Assembly (NCBI RefSeq): GCF_002288925.2
Contig: NW_022098076.1
Span: 68,305,323 to 68,369,322, forward strand
Reading direction: 5' to 3'
Length of the DNA stretch: 64,000 nt
Source: Delphinapterus leucas
Taxonomy: Eukaryota > Chordata > Mammalia > Artiodactyla > Monodontidae
Shown here: positions 45,116-57,050 of the stretch, one piece after another
Layout of the letters: every line of letters starts with the position of its first letter
How positions within the stretch are numbered: position 1 is the stretch's first letter
Notes under the pieces: model-generated
The model's database searches: none
What the model was told of the DNA's origin: nothing
The model's input: the letters and a program-made list of their open reading frames with translations, nothing else
Program-made: the position numbers and the translations under genes

Positions 45116-46069
45116 TAATAAAAAAAAGAAATCCATGTTACTTAGTGCAGTGATGTTAAAATAAGGATTAGTTGTTGCTGTAATTTCCATTATTGCTATT
45201 ATTAAATATTTGTCATATTGCATAGAAGCAAAGACTGTGCTTGAATGCTAGAATTCTTTCACATTTTTAATACTAGAACATAGTCAGTCTTTTTACCAAA
45301 AATGATATTCATTGTGCAACAGTCTTTAAATGGAAGAAAGAAAAAAGAAGGCTTTTTTTCTTTTTCTTTTCAAGGCTTCTCCTTTTTCCAGTTTTTTCCA
45401 CTCAAACAGTGAAGCTTTATATAGTGTTTTTCTCAATAAAGCACCAGAAATAAATTGACTGCTGTTCATTATCTGGACACAAAGTGTCCTGATTGCTTCA
45501 GTTCATCTAGGCATGTAAATTATTCCACACTAAATTAGGCTTTAGGATCCAAGAATCAGTAGGAAAATATTTCCTGAGTCGATTAACCAAATGTACATTA
45601 TTGTAATAAAAACTCCTAAGGCAGTCCTACAAGGAACAATGCACCCAGCTTTGTTGGGTTATGTGAGGAGTCCCACAAACCTTGTATTTTTATCTAGGTA
45701 CATTTAACTTGTGCTCAGAGGGACAATTAAGATGATGACCAGCCACAAATTAATTGCATTTTTTAATTTGTCCTCTTACTGCTATTCACCAGACCTTCCA
45801 TCTCCTTTCTGTATTTTTTCTTTGCTAAACAAGTAGCAGAACTTATGCTCTTGGCTGGATCCACACATGAATTTATGAATCATTTTGGCAAATCTGGATG
45901 GAGAAGCTTTTTCAGATGTCATAGAAACTATGACACAAGTACAAAATGTCAGAAATACGTTAATCAAAAATGAAATCAATTGTTCAATGATACCATTAGC
46001 CATCTAGTGTCCTTATATCTTTTTTACATCTCTCTATATTTTTAGAATGTTGACTTTTTTTCAATCCTA
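45116..46069. other. Unique AT-rich DNA, no gene assigned
   Basis: A 73-codon minus-strand frame at 45782-46003 has a hydrophobic N-terminal half ('LISFLINVFLTFCTCVIVSM') but I recognise no family. Otherwise nothing is seen. Confidence 0.45.
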
Positions 46070-46330
46070 CTTTTTGCCTCATGGTCACAAGATGGCTACT
46101 ACACCTTTAAGCATCATATTTGTATTCCAGGCAGGAAAAAAAGAATGGTAAAAAGGCATTCTCTTTCCCAAAATTTGTGTTTTAACTTAGGATGAAAGGC
46201 TTTCTCTAAGTGTTTCTCCCTTGTATATTATTAGCCAGAACTGGACCGTTCCTCTAACCCAACCAATCACTGACCAAGGGAATTGTCTACTGAGTAGACA
46301 GTGGAGAGTGTCTGCTGCATCTCTCTTTGA
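46070..46330 (+). repeat. Ancient interspersed repeat of unresolved class
   Basis: The order 'gcctcatggtcacaagatgg', 'gtattccaggcaggaaaaaa' and 'ttagccagaactggaccgtt', then 'aaccaatcactgaccaaggg', is that of a widely dispersed mammalian repeat, probably related to 31610-31880. I cannot assign its class from memory. Confidence 0.5.
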
Positions 46331-46890
46331 TTAGTGAGGAAACCAGTCTGTTCCCTAAAACAGACTTACACACGTCTCACAGTTAGCTGCAGAAAAGTGT
46401 TAGTTAACTCTGGTGGCTTCTACCTTACAAGCTGTGTACCCCTCCATTAATCAATCAAGACTTCATTGAAATTCTCTCTAGAACTATGTTATTATTCTTG
46501 AAAGCAAATTTTAATTACCTTTAAGCAATAACTGGAAACATATAATATATATTATAGTATATCACCATACTGAATGTCTGGAAAAAATCCTTGGTAAAGA
46601 GATATTTCTATTTCTTAGACCTTTAAAGAAAGTGATGTAGATTTAAATCTGTCAGAAAACTTCTTGAAGCATATTGTTTTCTTCTCTGCAGCTACTGTAT
46701 ATTCTGCTGCCTGCTTATTTTCATGGTAACAATCACAAGTTGGATGCTCTTTTTAGCCATAACAGGACGATGCTGAATAGGCCAGCTGAGAGCTATTTTA
46801 CAAGAAAATTTGGCAATCACTTTGTGGTAATGGATATTGGTTAGTGGCACATCCGTTCCAGTTTCTGCCTTGTTAAACACTTTAAAAGCA
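46331..46890. other. Unique DNA, no gene seen
   Basis: No repeat or gene recognised. Confidence 0.45.
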
Positions 46891-47570
46891 GCTTCAGTTT
46901 ACTTAGCTTCTCTTTCTAACCCTCTGGGAACTACAGGTTTTATGCATCTTAGCAACTGGCAGTGAACAAAGCCAAGCTAATCTTAATTGCATGTTTTGCC
47001 CATTGACGTTATGTAGAGAAGGCTACCTGGACACTTTTTAGTAACGTTAGATTCTGTGCTGCTTCAAATGCTGGAAAAAATGCTGATTCTTTATAGCACA
47101 AAGTTCCAATGTAATCTGTTTGTAAATCTTCCCAGAATATTTTGAAAAGGGATTTTTGACTGTTTAGAGAAAGGAAGCAAACATTTGGTTAATTTCATTA
47201 TTTATCAATCCTGGTGGAAGCTATAGCTGTTAATTAGTCAGCTTTGTATTTTACATCAGAAACACTAAAAGTATGATTGCTGTTGGAATAAGATACTTAA
47301 TAAAACGCCAGATTTTAAACAACAGCCCCTGCCTCCCTCTCCTCCTCTGAGACTATCAAACTGTACTCAAAACATTAAAGCTGTTCACAATATCTATTAG
47401 ATGGAAAAAGAAATGTGCAGGGAGTCCATGTGTTTATGTTTATAGCAATAAAATACATCCTGCTTTATAAAGTAATGTTTATTCTAAATTTCAGCAGTAG
47501 GCTGTCATGAGTGCTGTATTAAAAATGTATTATTAGGTCTAGTTAGAAAAGTTAACTGAAAGATTCAAAG
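46891..47570. other. Repeat-free block, candidate conserved non-coding DNA
   Basis: About 680 bp with no recognisable transposon and several homeodomain-like cores: 'ttaattgcatg' near 46983 and 'ttaattagtcag' near 47230. The suggestion of regulatory DNA is inference from motif content and lack of repeats. Confidence 0.3.
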
Positions 47571-48613
47571 AAATCAGAAGTTTGTTGCATATTCTTTCAA
47601 AAAAATATTTGATCTCTCTGATACTAATTCCTACACTTACTATTTTCTCTGAACCTGAAGCAGTACTTCTGAAACACTGATGATGAATATGAAACAGACT
47701 CCTGGCTAGTATTTCTTAATTTCTATGCCAGAGTTAACCAGACATAGCTAGAACCTTTAGGAAATGTTGCAAGGATACAATTTTTAGATGATTAATAAAT
47801 AATCAAGATTAGTTATTGCAGTTAACTAAAGGGTGTAACAGTTGCCACATTCAGAAGACCCAAGAATAGAACTGGTTTTGTCATGGATAAAATATTTCTG
47901 GAAACACTTCCTACTTGTCACAGTTCTCATAATGTACTTTTGCTTGATTTAATATAATTAAGTAATAAAACCTCACAAAGTTTAGTCATCTCAGTTCCCT
48001 CAGAATGAACGCTAAATTGTATATATAACTTGCATCAGGGATTTTAATGCAGGTAGGATCTCCTTGTCACATTGAGGAGGTCACCCTGATCCCTTCTCAT
48101 ATTTCTTCTTGTCGCATCCTCATTTCAGTTTTGTTCTAAACAAAACAATCAGAAGAAGATATGTGATGCTGATGCTGTCCAATTTCAAACACCATAAAGG
48201 ACGTCTTATAAAGGATTTCATGTTATAGTGCCACTAACTCTCTATTAGCACAGGGAATAAAGGTTTGACTGGGTACAAAGTTAAAGGGCTAGATAGAAAT
48301 GAATACAATCCACGCTTTTTTATTAATGGAAAATTGAGGCCTACAAAAAAGAAAGGCTTGCTTATTATTAGATAGAAATAGATTGTGTGTGGGTATCTGT
48401 TACAGAATGTGTTGTCCTGGGGGTCCATGTCTTCCTCAGTCTTTTATTTTGGATCAATTACTCTTACTAGTTTGATCTATCAATTTTCATTTTGTTCCTT
48501 TCAAAAGTAGCGTACATAAAATACTGTCTTTTTAAAATCATTCTTTTATATTGCATTATTAATTCTGGCAAGCTGACTGTATTTACTTACTAAGGTAAAT
48601 TTCATAATCATTC
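47571..48613. other. Unique AT-rich DNA
   Basis: No repeat or gene recognised. Confidence 0.45.
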
Positions 48614-49126
48614 AAGAGTTTAGTTTTGGGTTTTTTTTAACATCTTTATTGGATTATAATTGCTTTACAATGGTGTGTTAGTTTCTGCTGTATAACAAAG
48701 TGAATCAGCTGTACATATACATATATCCCCATATCCCCTCCCTCTTGCGTCTCCCTCCCTCCCACCCTCCCTATCCCACCCCTCTAGGTGGTCACAAACC
48801 ACCTAGCTGATTTCCCTGTGCTATGCAGCTGCTTCCCACTAGATATCTATTTTACGTTTGGTAGTGTATATATGTCCATGCCACTCTCTCACTTTGTCCC
48901 AGCTTACCCTTCCCCCTCCCCATATCCTCAAGTCCATGCTCTAGTAAGTCTGTGTCTTTATTCCCATCTTACCCCTAGGTTCTTCATGACCTTTTCTTTT
49001 TTTTTCCTTAGATTCCATATATATGTGCTAGCAAACGGTATTGGTTTTTCTCTTTCTGACTTACTTCACTCTGTATGACAGACTCTAGGTCCATCCACCT
49101 CACTACAAATAAAAGAGTTTAGTTTT
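48614..49126 (-). mobile_element. 5'-truncated L1, 485 bp, with perfect 14-bp duplications
   Basis: A reversed L1 3' end spans 48628-49112 and is flanked by identical 'aagagtttagtttt' at 48614-48627 and 49113-49126. It covers the 3'UTR and a few codons of the ORF2 end ('ctctttctgacttacttcac' near 49050, encoding the complement of the 'SEVSQKE' tail). The 96-codon plus-strand frame at 48788-49078 is antisense to it. Confidence 0.96.
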
Positions 49127-49439
49127 AAATGTGCTTATCATGTCCTTGCATAGAACCCAGAGAGCTCTAAAGTACCTGTTCTGTTTTAGAAAACATTTTG
49201 ATAATTTAGTTGTATTCAGAGTTAATGTAGGTGAAATGCGTAATGATATTAATTTTCAAGATTTTGCTTTCTGATTTAAGTAAGAATTTCCATTTTCAAG
49301 ACTGGCAGTCTGGTAGAGAAAGCACTTACATTTTGAGCAACTTACAGGCACTGAAAGGCACTCTCTGTGGAAGTCAAAATTGATTTCTTTTTAGGGAAAC
49401 CAGAGTATGTGTGGCCTATTAAGAAAGAAAGGGGGCTAC
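49127..49439. other. Unique DNA
   Basis: No repeat or gene recognised. Confidence 0.45.
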
Positions 49440-49635
49440 CTTTATTCGGAGGGTATGATGTGCTGTTACTTTGTACACATCAAATTATTTATTTCACATG
49501 ATGATCTTGTGAAGTCTTTATTGAGTCTAGGCTACTTAATTTCCTCAAGGCTTTACAGCTAGCAAATAACAGAACTCAATTTTAAACTTAAGACTCCTCC
49601 CAAAGCCATGCACCACTCAGTACACCATACTGCCA
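49440..49635 (-). repeat. MIR SINE
   Basis: Reversed MIR: 'tcacatgatgatcttgtgaa' (49495-49514), 'taatttcctcaaggctttac' and 'agctagcaaataacagaact' in the expected order. Confidence 0.75.
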
Positions 49636-50329
49636 GGAAGATTAAATGACTCAAAGTGAATAAATACACTTTTTGATTTAGTTAATTATTTCTGTTATGG
49701 AATGATGGCACATGAAGTTTCTGCCGAGCAGAAAGGTTGCGTGTTTATTGAGAGCATGTATTCTAATTTTTTTCTCTACTGTGAAAAGTGTAGATAGGAA
49801 CTTTTATAAATAAAAATACCTATAATAAAATAAGGTTTAATTATAGACTCTTAGTTCTTTTCACTGTTCCTAACTCACTGTAAAATTGTCAATCCCTCGC
49901 CTGTTATGAGCAAAACCGTCTTTCCAGCCATTTGGAAACTTTGCTTAAAACGACTTCCTGCATTCATTCCATCTACTTCTATTTTTAACATTGGGGTTTA
50001 GAGACAGACTTAGCACAGTGCCAGGAATATAATATATTTAAATAAAATTGAATTTATGCTCTTAATAACGTCGGAGTTTAAAGTATGCAGTCCTATGTCT
50101 CCAACCCTTTTTGCAGTTGTGTGTCACTGTCATTTCCTTTTCCTATATAATCTCTTCTTTTAAAAGTCCTATACTTGCTTTCAAAATACCTACTTTTAAC
50201 ATTAACTAAAATTAAGGTTAATTACACTTGGTGGATTTTTGAGAATGTAACAAACACTATATGAGAGAACTGGGTCATCACAAAACAGAGTTAAAAATAT
50301 TAATAAAACACATACACATTTATTTTTAA
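49636..50329. other. Unique AT-rich DNA
   Basis: No repeat or gene recognised. Confidence 0.45.
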
Positions 50330-50530
50330 GAGGTAGAGTGGTATAGTGAGAAGAGCCCTGTACTGGGAATCATGAAACACAGGTCCTGGTATTGCCTTCT
50401 CCAGAAATCATGTGCTTGAGTTTATGAATGTATGTATGGGAATAAAACAATACCTGGGCCCAGCACCTTTACAAGATTCTCATGGAGAATATAAGAGACA
50501 ACACACAGAAAATGCTTGGTAAACAGTACA
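50330..50530 (+). repeat. MIR SINE
   Basis: The stretch 'gagtggtatagtgagaagag' (50336-50355), 'tgggaatcatgaaacacagg' and the 3' part 'cacacagaaaatgcttggta' fit MIR with a decayed middle. Confidence 0.75.
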
Positions 50531-51578
50531 TTGATGTCCAGGTGTCAATGACTGTTGCTCTTATGAATACCATCACCTAAACTAGTGATGGCAGGACCAA
50601 CAGGTCATTTCAAGTAATTTTATTTTCCTGTTTCTGTACCTCTCTTATTTTTGGACTGTCCCTACTACATTTAACTAGTTGGTAGTCATCCCAAACTGAG
50701 GTATTTGGAAATATTACCACTGCCTAAAGAAGTGTAAAAGTTATGCCAAAAGGAGGAAGAATCTCAAACTTTTGAGAGTTAGTAGTGTGCTGTTAACCTA
50801 GCTCTCAAGGGGAAGGAGGCTGAGTAGGATGAAAACAAACTCTGATTTGTAGAGTTAGCCAATTTCTGTGTGTAAATACTACCCCTGGGGCCAGTTTCAA
50901 GCTGCCCTCGTAATGTCACTGACCACAGAGTTAGGAAGAGACTCACATACCTGGCTCTTGCAAGCAGGAGGGAGCCAAGTCCAGCACACACACACCGTGG
51001 TCCTGGATCAGATGGGTGTGTTCAAGGTGACGGCTTCAAGATACCTGTTCACAGAGGAACCTACTGAGAACAAAGGCATGGACACAAATATACAGTTCTA
51101 CTTCAGTTGATGATCTTTTGGGTCTTTGACTGTCACTACAATACCTATTTATGGTCTCTAATGGAGCATTTAAATTCATCCTTTTGGGTATTAATTCTAA
51201 ACTCTCCCCAAGAGACCCTGGCTTGGCCCAGCCTCGTAGCCTATGGCAGCCAGTTGTCTCCAGGAGGAATCCTCTGCTCTTATTCTGTCCCCTCCAAATG
51301 CAGCCCACCATTCTGGCCACAAGTGTCCTACATTCTAGCTATGTGGACCCTGTTCCTCTCCACTGTCCCTCTCCCCAAGGGTACAAGATTCAGACAAGTA
51401 TAACCATGGTCCCGTCCATTGTGAGTTAATATTAAATGCTGCCACACTAGGCTTCTGAGTATTAGAGTGGAGAAGAATGAATGTCTAAAAGGTTATTCTG
51501 GGGCTAAAATTTTAGATTCATTTTAATAACAGGTAAACTGAGACCTCAGGATTTAAACAAACAGTTACTGTTTGTTAT

Positions 51579-51593
51579 ACACACACACACACA
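51579..51593. repeat. Short CA microsatellite
   Basis: A CA array of 15 nt. A second one follows about 137 bp downstream. Confidence 0.9.
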
Positions 51594-51715
51594 ATCCAGA
51601 AATATATTTAATGTTTACTTGGCACATCTTATGTAGAAGATAAGGACTGTTTGCTTTGGATGCCCCTAGTAAATCTTATGGAGGCACTGAACTACAAAGG
51701 GGAGCCAACCTGTGT

Positions 51716-51733
51716 ACACACACACACACACAC
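51716..51733. repeat. Short CA microsatellite
   Basis: A CA array of about 18 nt, the second of a closely spaced pair. Confidence 0.9.
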
Positions 51734-51883
51734 TTTATTAATTTATTTACTTATTTTCTGCCTTGTTTCAGAAAGGATTTAAAGTGTCAGAAAGAATTTA
51801 AGGTTAGCTGTTGAATGGCCAAACAATTATACAGTCTTGGTTCACAGGGCTCCTAACTAAAGAACTAGAAAATAGCAGATTAT

Positions 51884-52132
51884 TTGTACAGGAAGACAGC
51901 AAAAGAGTGCTCACTGCCCACCGAAATCATGATTATCCTTAATTTTATGATCTTATGTCTGTTTTTTTGTTTGATTCTATGTTACTGCCTAGAACCCCAG
52001 GGAGGTTCATTTGATAGAAAATATTTGATAAACAAGGATTTAAAACTCCTATTAGATGACATAGGAGAAAATCTAGATGATCTTAGGTATGGTGACCCTT
52101 TTTATATACAACACCAAAGGCATGAATCATAA
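51884..52132 (+). other. Open frame with one strong hydrophobic segment, coding status doubtful
   Basis: An 82-codon frame whose residues about 15-36 ('IMIILNFMILCLFFCLILCY') form a credible single transmembrane helix. It is preceded by a basic, polar stretch ('MYRKTAKECSLPTE'). From about residue 48 on, the frame runs into ancient L1 sequence, which shows that at least the C-terminal third is not an ancestral protein. A candidate splice pair brackets the hydrophobic part ('ttatttgtacag' at about 51882-51893 and 'gggaggttcat' near 52000), but the acceptor lacks a good pyrimidine tract. I recognise no known small membrane protein. Chance T-rich DNA is the more likely explanation. Confidence 0.15.
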
Positions 52133-53370
52133 CAGAAATAATTGATAAGCTTGACTTCATTAAAATTAAAAACTTCTGTTCTAAAAAGGAGAATGTCAAG
52201 AGAATGAGAAGATAAGTCATAGACATGGAGTAAATATTTGCAAAAGACATATCTGATAGAGGACTAGTATACAACATATATAAAGAACACTTAAAACTCA
52301 ACAATACGAAAACAAACAACCCAATTAAAAAATGCACCAAGAACCTTAAGAGACACCTCACCAAAAAAGATATACAAATTGTAAATAAGCATTTGGAAAG
52401 ATGCTCTATGTTATATGTCATTAGAGAAATACAAATTTAAACATCAATGAGATTTCACTACACACCTGTTAGAATGGCCAAACTCTGGAACATTGACAAC
52501 ACCAAATGCTTGTCAGGATATGGAGGAACAGGAACTCTCGTTCATTGCTGGTGTGAATGCAAAATGGTACAGCCATTTTGGAAGGCAGTTTGGAGGTTTC
52601 TTACATAACTAAACATACTCTTACTAAATGATCCAGTAATCACACTCTTTGGCATTTACCCTAAGAATTTGAAAACTTACGTTCACACAAAAGCTTACAT
52701 ATGGATATTTATAGTAGCTTTATTGATAGTTCAAAAGTTGGAAGGAAACAAGATGTCCTTCAGGAGGTGAATGAATAAATAAACTATGGTTTACCCAGTC
52801 AATGGAGTCTTATTTGGTGCTAAAAAGAAGTGAGCTATCTAGCCATGAAAGGACATAGAGGAAACTTCATCTTAAATGCATATTACTAAGTGAATGAAGC
52901 CAATCTGAAAAGGCTACACACTTTGTATGATTCCAACTATATGGCATTCTGGAAAAGGCAAAAAATATGGAGACAGTAAAAAAGATCAGTGGTAGCCAGG
53001 GGTTGGTGGCAGAGGCAGAGGCATGAGGGAGGGATGAATAGGTAGAGCACAGAGGATTTTTAGGGCAGTGAAAATACTCTGTATGCCGCTGTATTGATGG
53101 ATACATGTCATTATATATTTGTCCAAACCCATAGCATGTACAACAGAAATAGTCAAACCATAATGTGAACTGTGAACTTTGGGTAATTATGATGGGTCAG
53201 TATAGTTCATCAGTTGTAACAAATGTACCACTCTAGTGGGAAATGAGGAATATGGATAAAGGGAAAGGCTATGCATGTGTGGAGGCAGGAAGTATATTGG
53301 AAATCTCAGTACCTTCCCCTCAATTTGCTGTAAACCTAAAACTGCTCTAAAAAAATAAAATCTTAATTTA
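52020..53370 (+). mobile_element. Ancient L1M 3' half
   Basis: A 5'-truncated, strongly diverged L1 covers the end of ORF2 and its 3'UTR. Landmarks in order are 'agatgacataggagaaaatc' (52055 onward), 'ttgataagcttgacttcatt' (52142), 'aacaacccaattaaaaaatg' (52315), 'gaactctcgttcattgctgg' (52532), 'caatggagtcttatttggtg' (52800) and 'tggtagccaggggttggtgg' (52991), with an AT-rich end near 53350-53370. This is an L1MB/L1MC-like element by memory. ORF2 is riddled with stops and indels. Confidence 0.88.
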
Positions 53371-54252
53371 AAAAATTAACATAGTTAAGACATTAATAAC
53401 ATCCAGTAGGCTTTGAAAAATCTGCAATCTCACATTCACTATTAATGCAAAATACATTCAGTGAATTACCATTGAGGTTCATCTAAATTCTTGAATTCTA
53501 TGAATTTAATTCTAATAATGAGATCAGACAACTTATGGCATCTTCTTGCTCACCCATGAAATGTGACCGTGTTGGAAGCATTAAAAGACTAAAACTTAGT
53601 CTAGAATGCTACTCTGACGGCAAAATGATGTCTGTGTTACATATCTGGTCAGAAGAGGACTATTGTCCAGTTCTTCACAGATAGTATAAAGGTAAATAGC
53701 AGGAAAATTATTTTCTTTCTGTTTAAACAGCCACATTCCAGCTCAGTCACAGAATATAATCATACCCAAGAGTGAATATGGTGTGAAGGCTCTTGTCCAG
53801 CACAGCTACTCTCCAACTCTAGTCTCAAACATTGCTGGGAGTCTCACCTACTCTTCTTCCAAGTAGGCTTGCAGATACCAAAATTAGTCTGTAAGATGAG
53901 TTCCTTGCCCTGGAATCTTCAGAAGTCCTGGATCCAAAGGGACCTGGGGACTGAGGAAGAATCAGGTGGTCTTCAGCTTAGGTTAGGTCTCCTTTTATTA
54001 GGCAGGTAAAGATAAGAGGTTGAAGTGATGTAGAGGTGAGGATAGAGGTGAGTAGCAGTGCAGAAGAGTAGAAGAAGCTCAGGATATGGTCTCAGGAGCC
54101 TGGAGTTAGAATCCAGCCCATCCTGCTCTGTGCTTTCCTGGCTTCCTATGAGAAACTCTATTGAAGGGCTGATGACATTGAACTCTAAACAATTTAACCT
54201 ACCTTTCTCCACCACTTTATTGTGAGCCTTTTGCAACATAAACAATATCTTT
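53371..54252. other. Unique DNA, no gene seen
   Basis: No repeat or gene recognised. A 90-codon minus-strand frame at 53973-54245 has no recognisable domain. Confidence 0.45.
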
Positions 54253-54815
54253 ATCCTCCCAACTTTTAATTTTGAGTAATTTTACAGCTATAGAAAAGTT
54301 GAAAGAATAGTACAATGTCTATGTATTTTTCACTAGATTTACTAATTGTTAACATGTTGCCATGTTAATGTTATCCCTCTCTTACTACATATTATCTATA
54401 TACTCAATTTTCTTCTCAACCATTTGAAAGTAAGTTGCAGACATTATGATACTTCACCTTTAAGTATTCATTTTTTTTATTTAAAGACCCAGACATCCTC
54501 AGGTCCACAATACCTTTACCAGAAACAAGAAATTTAACATATATTCAGTAATCTCTTCTAGTATATAACCCATATTTAGATTTCCTGAATTGTCTCAAAA
54601 ACGTCCCGTATTGCTTTTTTTTTTTTTTCTAAATCCAAGAGTCAATCAAGATTGCCATGTTTCTTTAATCTCATTTAATACAGTGGAGAGCTCCTACCTT
54701 TTATTTTTTCTTTCATGACATTAATGTTTCTGGAAATTCCAGGGCAGGTGTCTTGTAGAATATCCCACATGATGGAACTTTTTATTAGCTTCCTCATGAT
54801 TAGTTTCAGAGTATA
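54253..54815 (-). mobile_element. Ancient LINE (L1M-like) sequence
   Basis: The order 'acagctatagaaaagttgaa' (54285-54304), 'caaccatttgaaagtaagtt' (54417 onward), 'gaattgtctcaaaaacgtcc', 'caagagtcaatcaagattgc' and 'ggtgtcttgtagaatatccc' matches a very common old mammalian LINE 3' region in reverse. I believe this is L1M/L1ME but cannot check the subfamily. Confidence 0.6.
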
Positions 54816-55034
54816 TATTTTGGGGGGGGAAATTGGCAATCTTGGAACTTTCTGGCACTTAATTGTTTAAAGCACCTTTCTCCCTCTGTAACGAAGAAGG
54901 AGTCTGTGGGTGATACTTGGAGGCCATGGGAATATCTTTTCCTAACAACCTTTCACCCAGTAGCTTCAGCATACATTCATGATTCTTGCCTGTGTTCACT
55001 GTTACATTGAGGGATGCAATGGTGATTTGAAAAC

Positions 55035-55071
55035 AATATATATATATATGTGTATATATGTATATATATAT
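55035..55071. repeat. TA-rich microsatellite
   Basis: TA array with TG interruptions, 37 nt, inside the old LINE region. Confidence 0.92.
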
Positions 55072-55138
55072 CATTCTACTCCTGTTAACTAGCATTCTTC
55101 TTTAAAGAAGACTTTTGCATCACTCCCCTTCTCTAGGA

Positions 55139-55155
55139 TTCTCTCTCTCTCTCTT
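55139..55155. repeat. TC microsatellite
   Basis: A (TC)n array of about 17 nt in a pyrimidine-rich stretch. Confidence 0.85.
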
Positions 55156-55216
55156 TCTTCCGTCCCTCCCACCACCTGTCTGTCCCCTCCTCCACCTCTG
55201 ACAGAGTATCACTATA

Positions 55217-55520
55217 GACTCAAGGATTTTATTTTATTCAATGCCTTTTAATCTAGCACCATCATTATTATATTTGATGCCTAAATTATCTCAAATTTGG
55301 CCACTGGGAGCCCTTCCAAGACAGCAGTGGTGTCCTTCTGACAAGCCCCATTAATCCTTCAGCACTTCCCTGTTTTGTGGGGCAACAAGATGTCCAGGGA
55401 CTCTTTGTACTTTCCCTGCCCCAGACCTGGGGTCACCCACTTTTTTCTAAGGAGTTCTGGTTCCTTTTAGTGATAAGTGGTATTTAGAAATTAAGACTGG
55501 GATGTCATTGCTTTGGGGGT
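55217..55520 (-). mobile_element. Ancient LINE (L1M-like) sequence, second block
   Basis: The blocks 'caaatttggccactgggagc' (55292 onward), 'tggtgtccttctgacaagcc', 'gcaacaagatgtccagggac' and 'ggttccttttagtgataagt' continue the same dispersed element as 54253-54815, probably one old insertion interrupted by simple repeats at 54820-55216. Subfamily is not certain. Confidence 0.6.
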
Positions 55521-56839
55521 AAAATGAAGTAATTGATGTGAGAGTACGTAGTAAAAAATGTAAAGTACCACACTATCATGATTGTTACTCATGTCATCAA
55601 ACAAGCATTCAGTTATTTGGAGCAATGCTAAATAGTGGCCCCAGTATGAGTCTTTCTGTGTTTAGAGGATAATTAGGAGACACAGGACACGTGGGAAGCA
55701 GGGAGAGAAATAAGCTAGCTTTGTCAGATGCAATGTGAATCCTTGTCTTACAGCTTTAGGATAGTAAATAGAACAGAAGAAAAGACTGTTGACTGTGTTC
55801 TCACCTTTTCCTGAGGTTGCTTTGTTATTTAGTTCTTCAGATAGAAAAGTATAAAGCATTTTATTTTGTGGATCAGTTGTAATCTTTTTGAAAACTGAAA
55901 CATTCATCTGAAAAATGATGAGACATAAATGTGTATTTCTTCTGCTTTTACCTTTCTTGCATTTATTTAGTAGGTTCCGAAAGAACAGTGTAGTTTAAAG
56001 AATTCTGAGATTTTTTAAAACTTGCGAATATATAACTTTTTTTCCCCAGTGGATGTAGTACCTATGTCATGTTTGAGTTAGTGTGGTAGCATCTTTGAGT
56101 TTCGTTGTGGGCAAATAGATTGGTGAGGGTTTTGCTTTTTGTGACTTTATTACAAATAAAGAGCATGCCTACTTGTCTAATTTCATTTTTATGATTCATA
56201 CCAGAAATACCGTTTGGTTCAATTTCCAGGCTTTCCTGCTTGTGCTGCATCTCTTTATACTCTCAAATTAAAACTTTTTTATGACTATCTCCTGTGAGAT
56301 CATACATTATGATAAATTGGACAGAGGACAGAGATCGGTAAACAGGTGACACTTAGCATCTCATTAATTTCAGGGAAGGAATGCAAAATAGCCCAGATGT
56401 CCAGGAAACTGCAATTCTTTTCTTTTTAACTTTTCCAGGACTATTTCTTTTGACAGTGGTGGTAAAGGGAGGGATAAGGATGGAGTAAGGAAGATGTACA
56501 CAGAGACGCAATGGTTTTACAAGTTCTCTTTTCAGAGGAAGCCAGGCTAAAGATGGCGAAGAACAAAGGAGATGTGATTGTATGCTCTATGTTGGAATGT
56601 CCTTTACTTCTATATTTTTGGTTTTGCATAAAATTCAGATGAAGGGATGTTGAATGCCTGTGTGTTTGTTGGGCACGCTGAGCTAAGTGAGGAAAGTGAT
56701 TGGGTTTGGTAGTGCTCTGTTTGAACTGTTTCAAGAATTCCCCATTTCCCAATAGTGAACAGAATGGGCTACTCCCATCAAGAATTCAAAACATAGGCAG
56801 AAAAATTTAGGCTGATGGTGAAACTCATGCTAGATCATC
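55521..56839. other. Unique DNA, no gene seen
   Basis: No repeat family recognised. Frames at 55662-55907, 56062-56250 and 56441-56752 have no domain I recognise. Confidence 0.45.
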
Positions 56840-57050
56840 TGGTTCATGGAGGCTCTTCAGTTTACTAGCAGTTTGTCCTTGAGGAAGTTATCTTAACCCA
56901 TCTGTGTCTCAGCTTGCCCCCTTATAAAATGGAAGTAATAAAAGATTTTCTTTGTAAGGTCCTATTAATATGTGTGAAGTGCTTACTACAGTGTAGGCAA
57001 ATACTAAGCACCCAACAAACATTAGCTCTTACTGTTATTATTTACATTTG
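56840..57050 (+). repeat. MIR SINE
   Basis: The stretch 'actagcagtttgtccttgag' (56864 onward), 'taacccatctgtgtctcagc' and 'gtgtgaagtgcttactacag', then 'cccaacaaacattagctctt', follows MIR to its 3' end. Confidence 0.82.

Larger units (their letters stand above)
50531..51883. other. Unassigned DNA with two CA microsatellites
   Basis: The part 50860-51430 is somewhat more GC-rich than its surroundings and has overlapping frames of 80-98 codons on both strands (51036-51320, 51107-51403, 51151-51429). None shows a recognisable domain, and the overlap on both strands argues for low stop density rather than coding. Confidence 0.4.

Noticed and set aside
45782..46003. 73-codon minus-strand frame with a possible membrane helix
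   Set aside because: No recognised family and no neighbouring exon; chance is sufficient to explain it.
51036..51429. Overlapping frames of 92-98 codons on both strands
   Set aside because: Simultaneous open frames on opposite strands in a slightly GC-richer patch reflect low stop density, not coding.
54820..55216. Possible separate transposon between the two LINE blocks
   Set aside because: It consists largely of simple repeats and unassigned sequence, with no terminal repeats or duplications.
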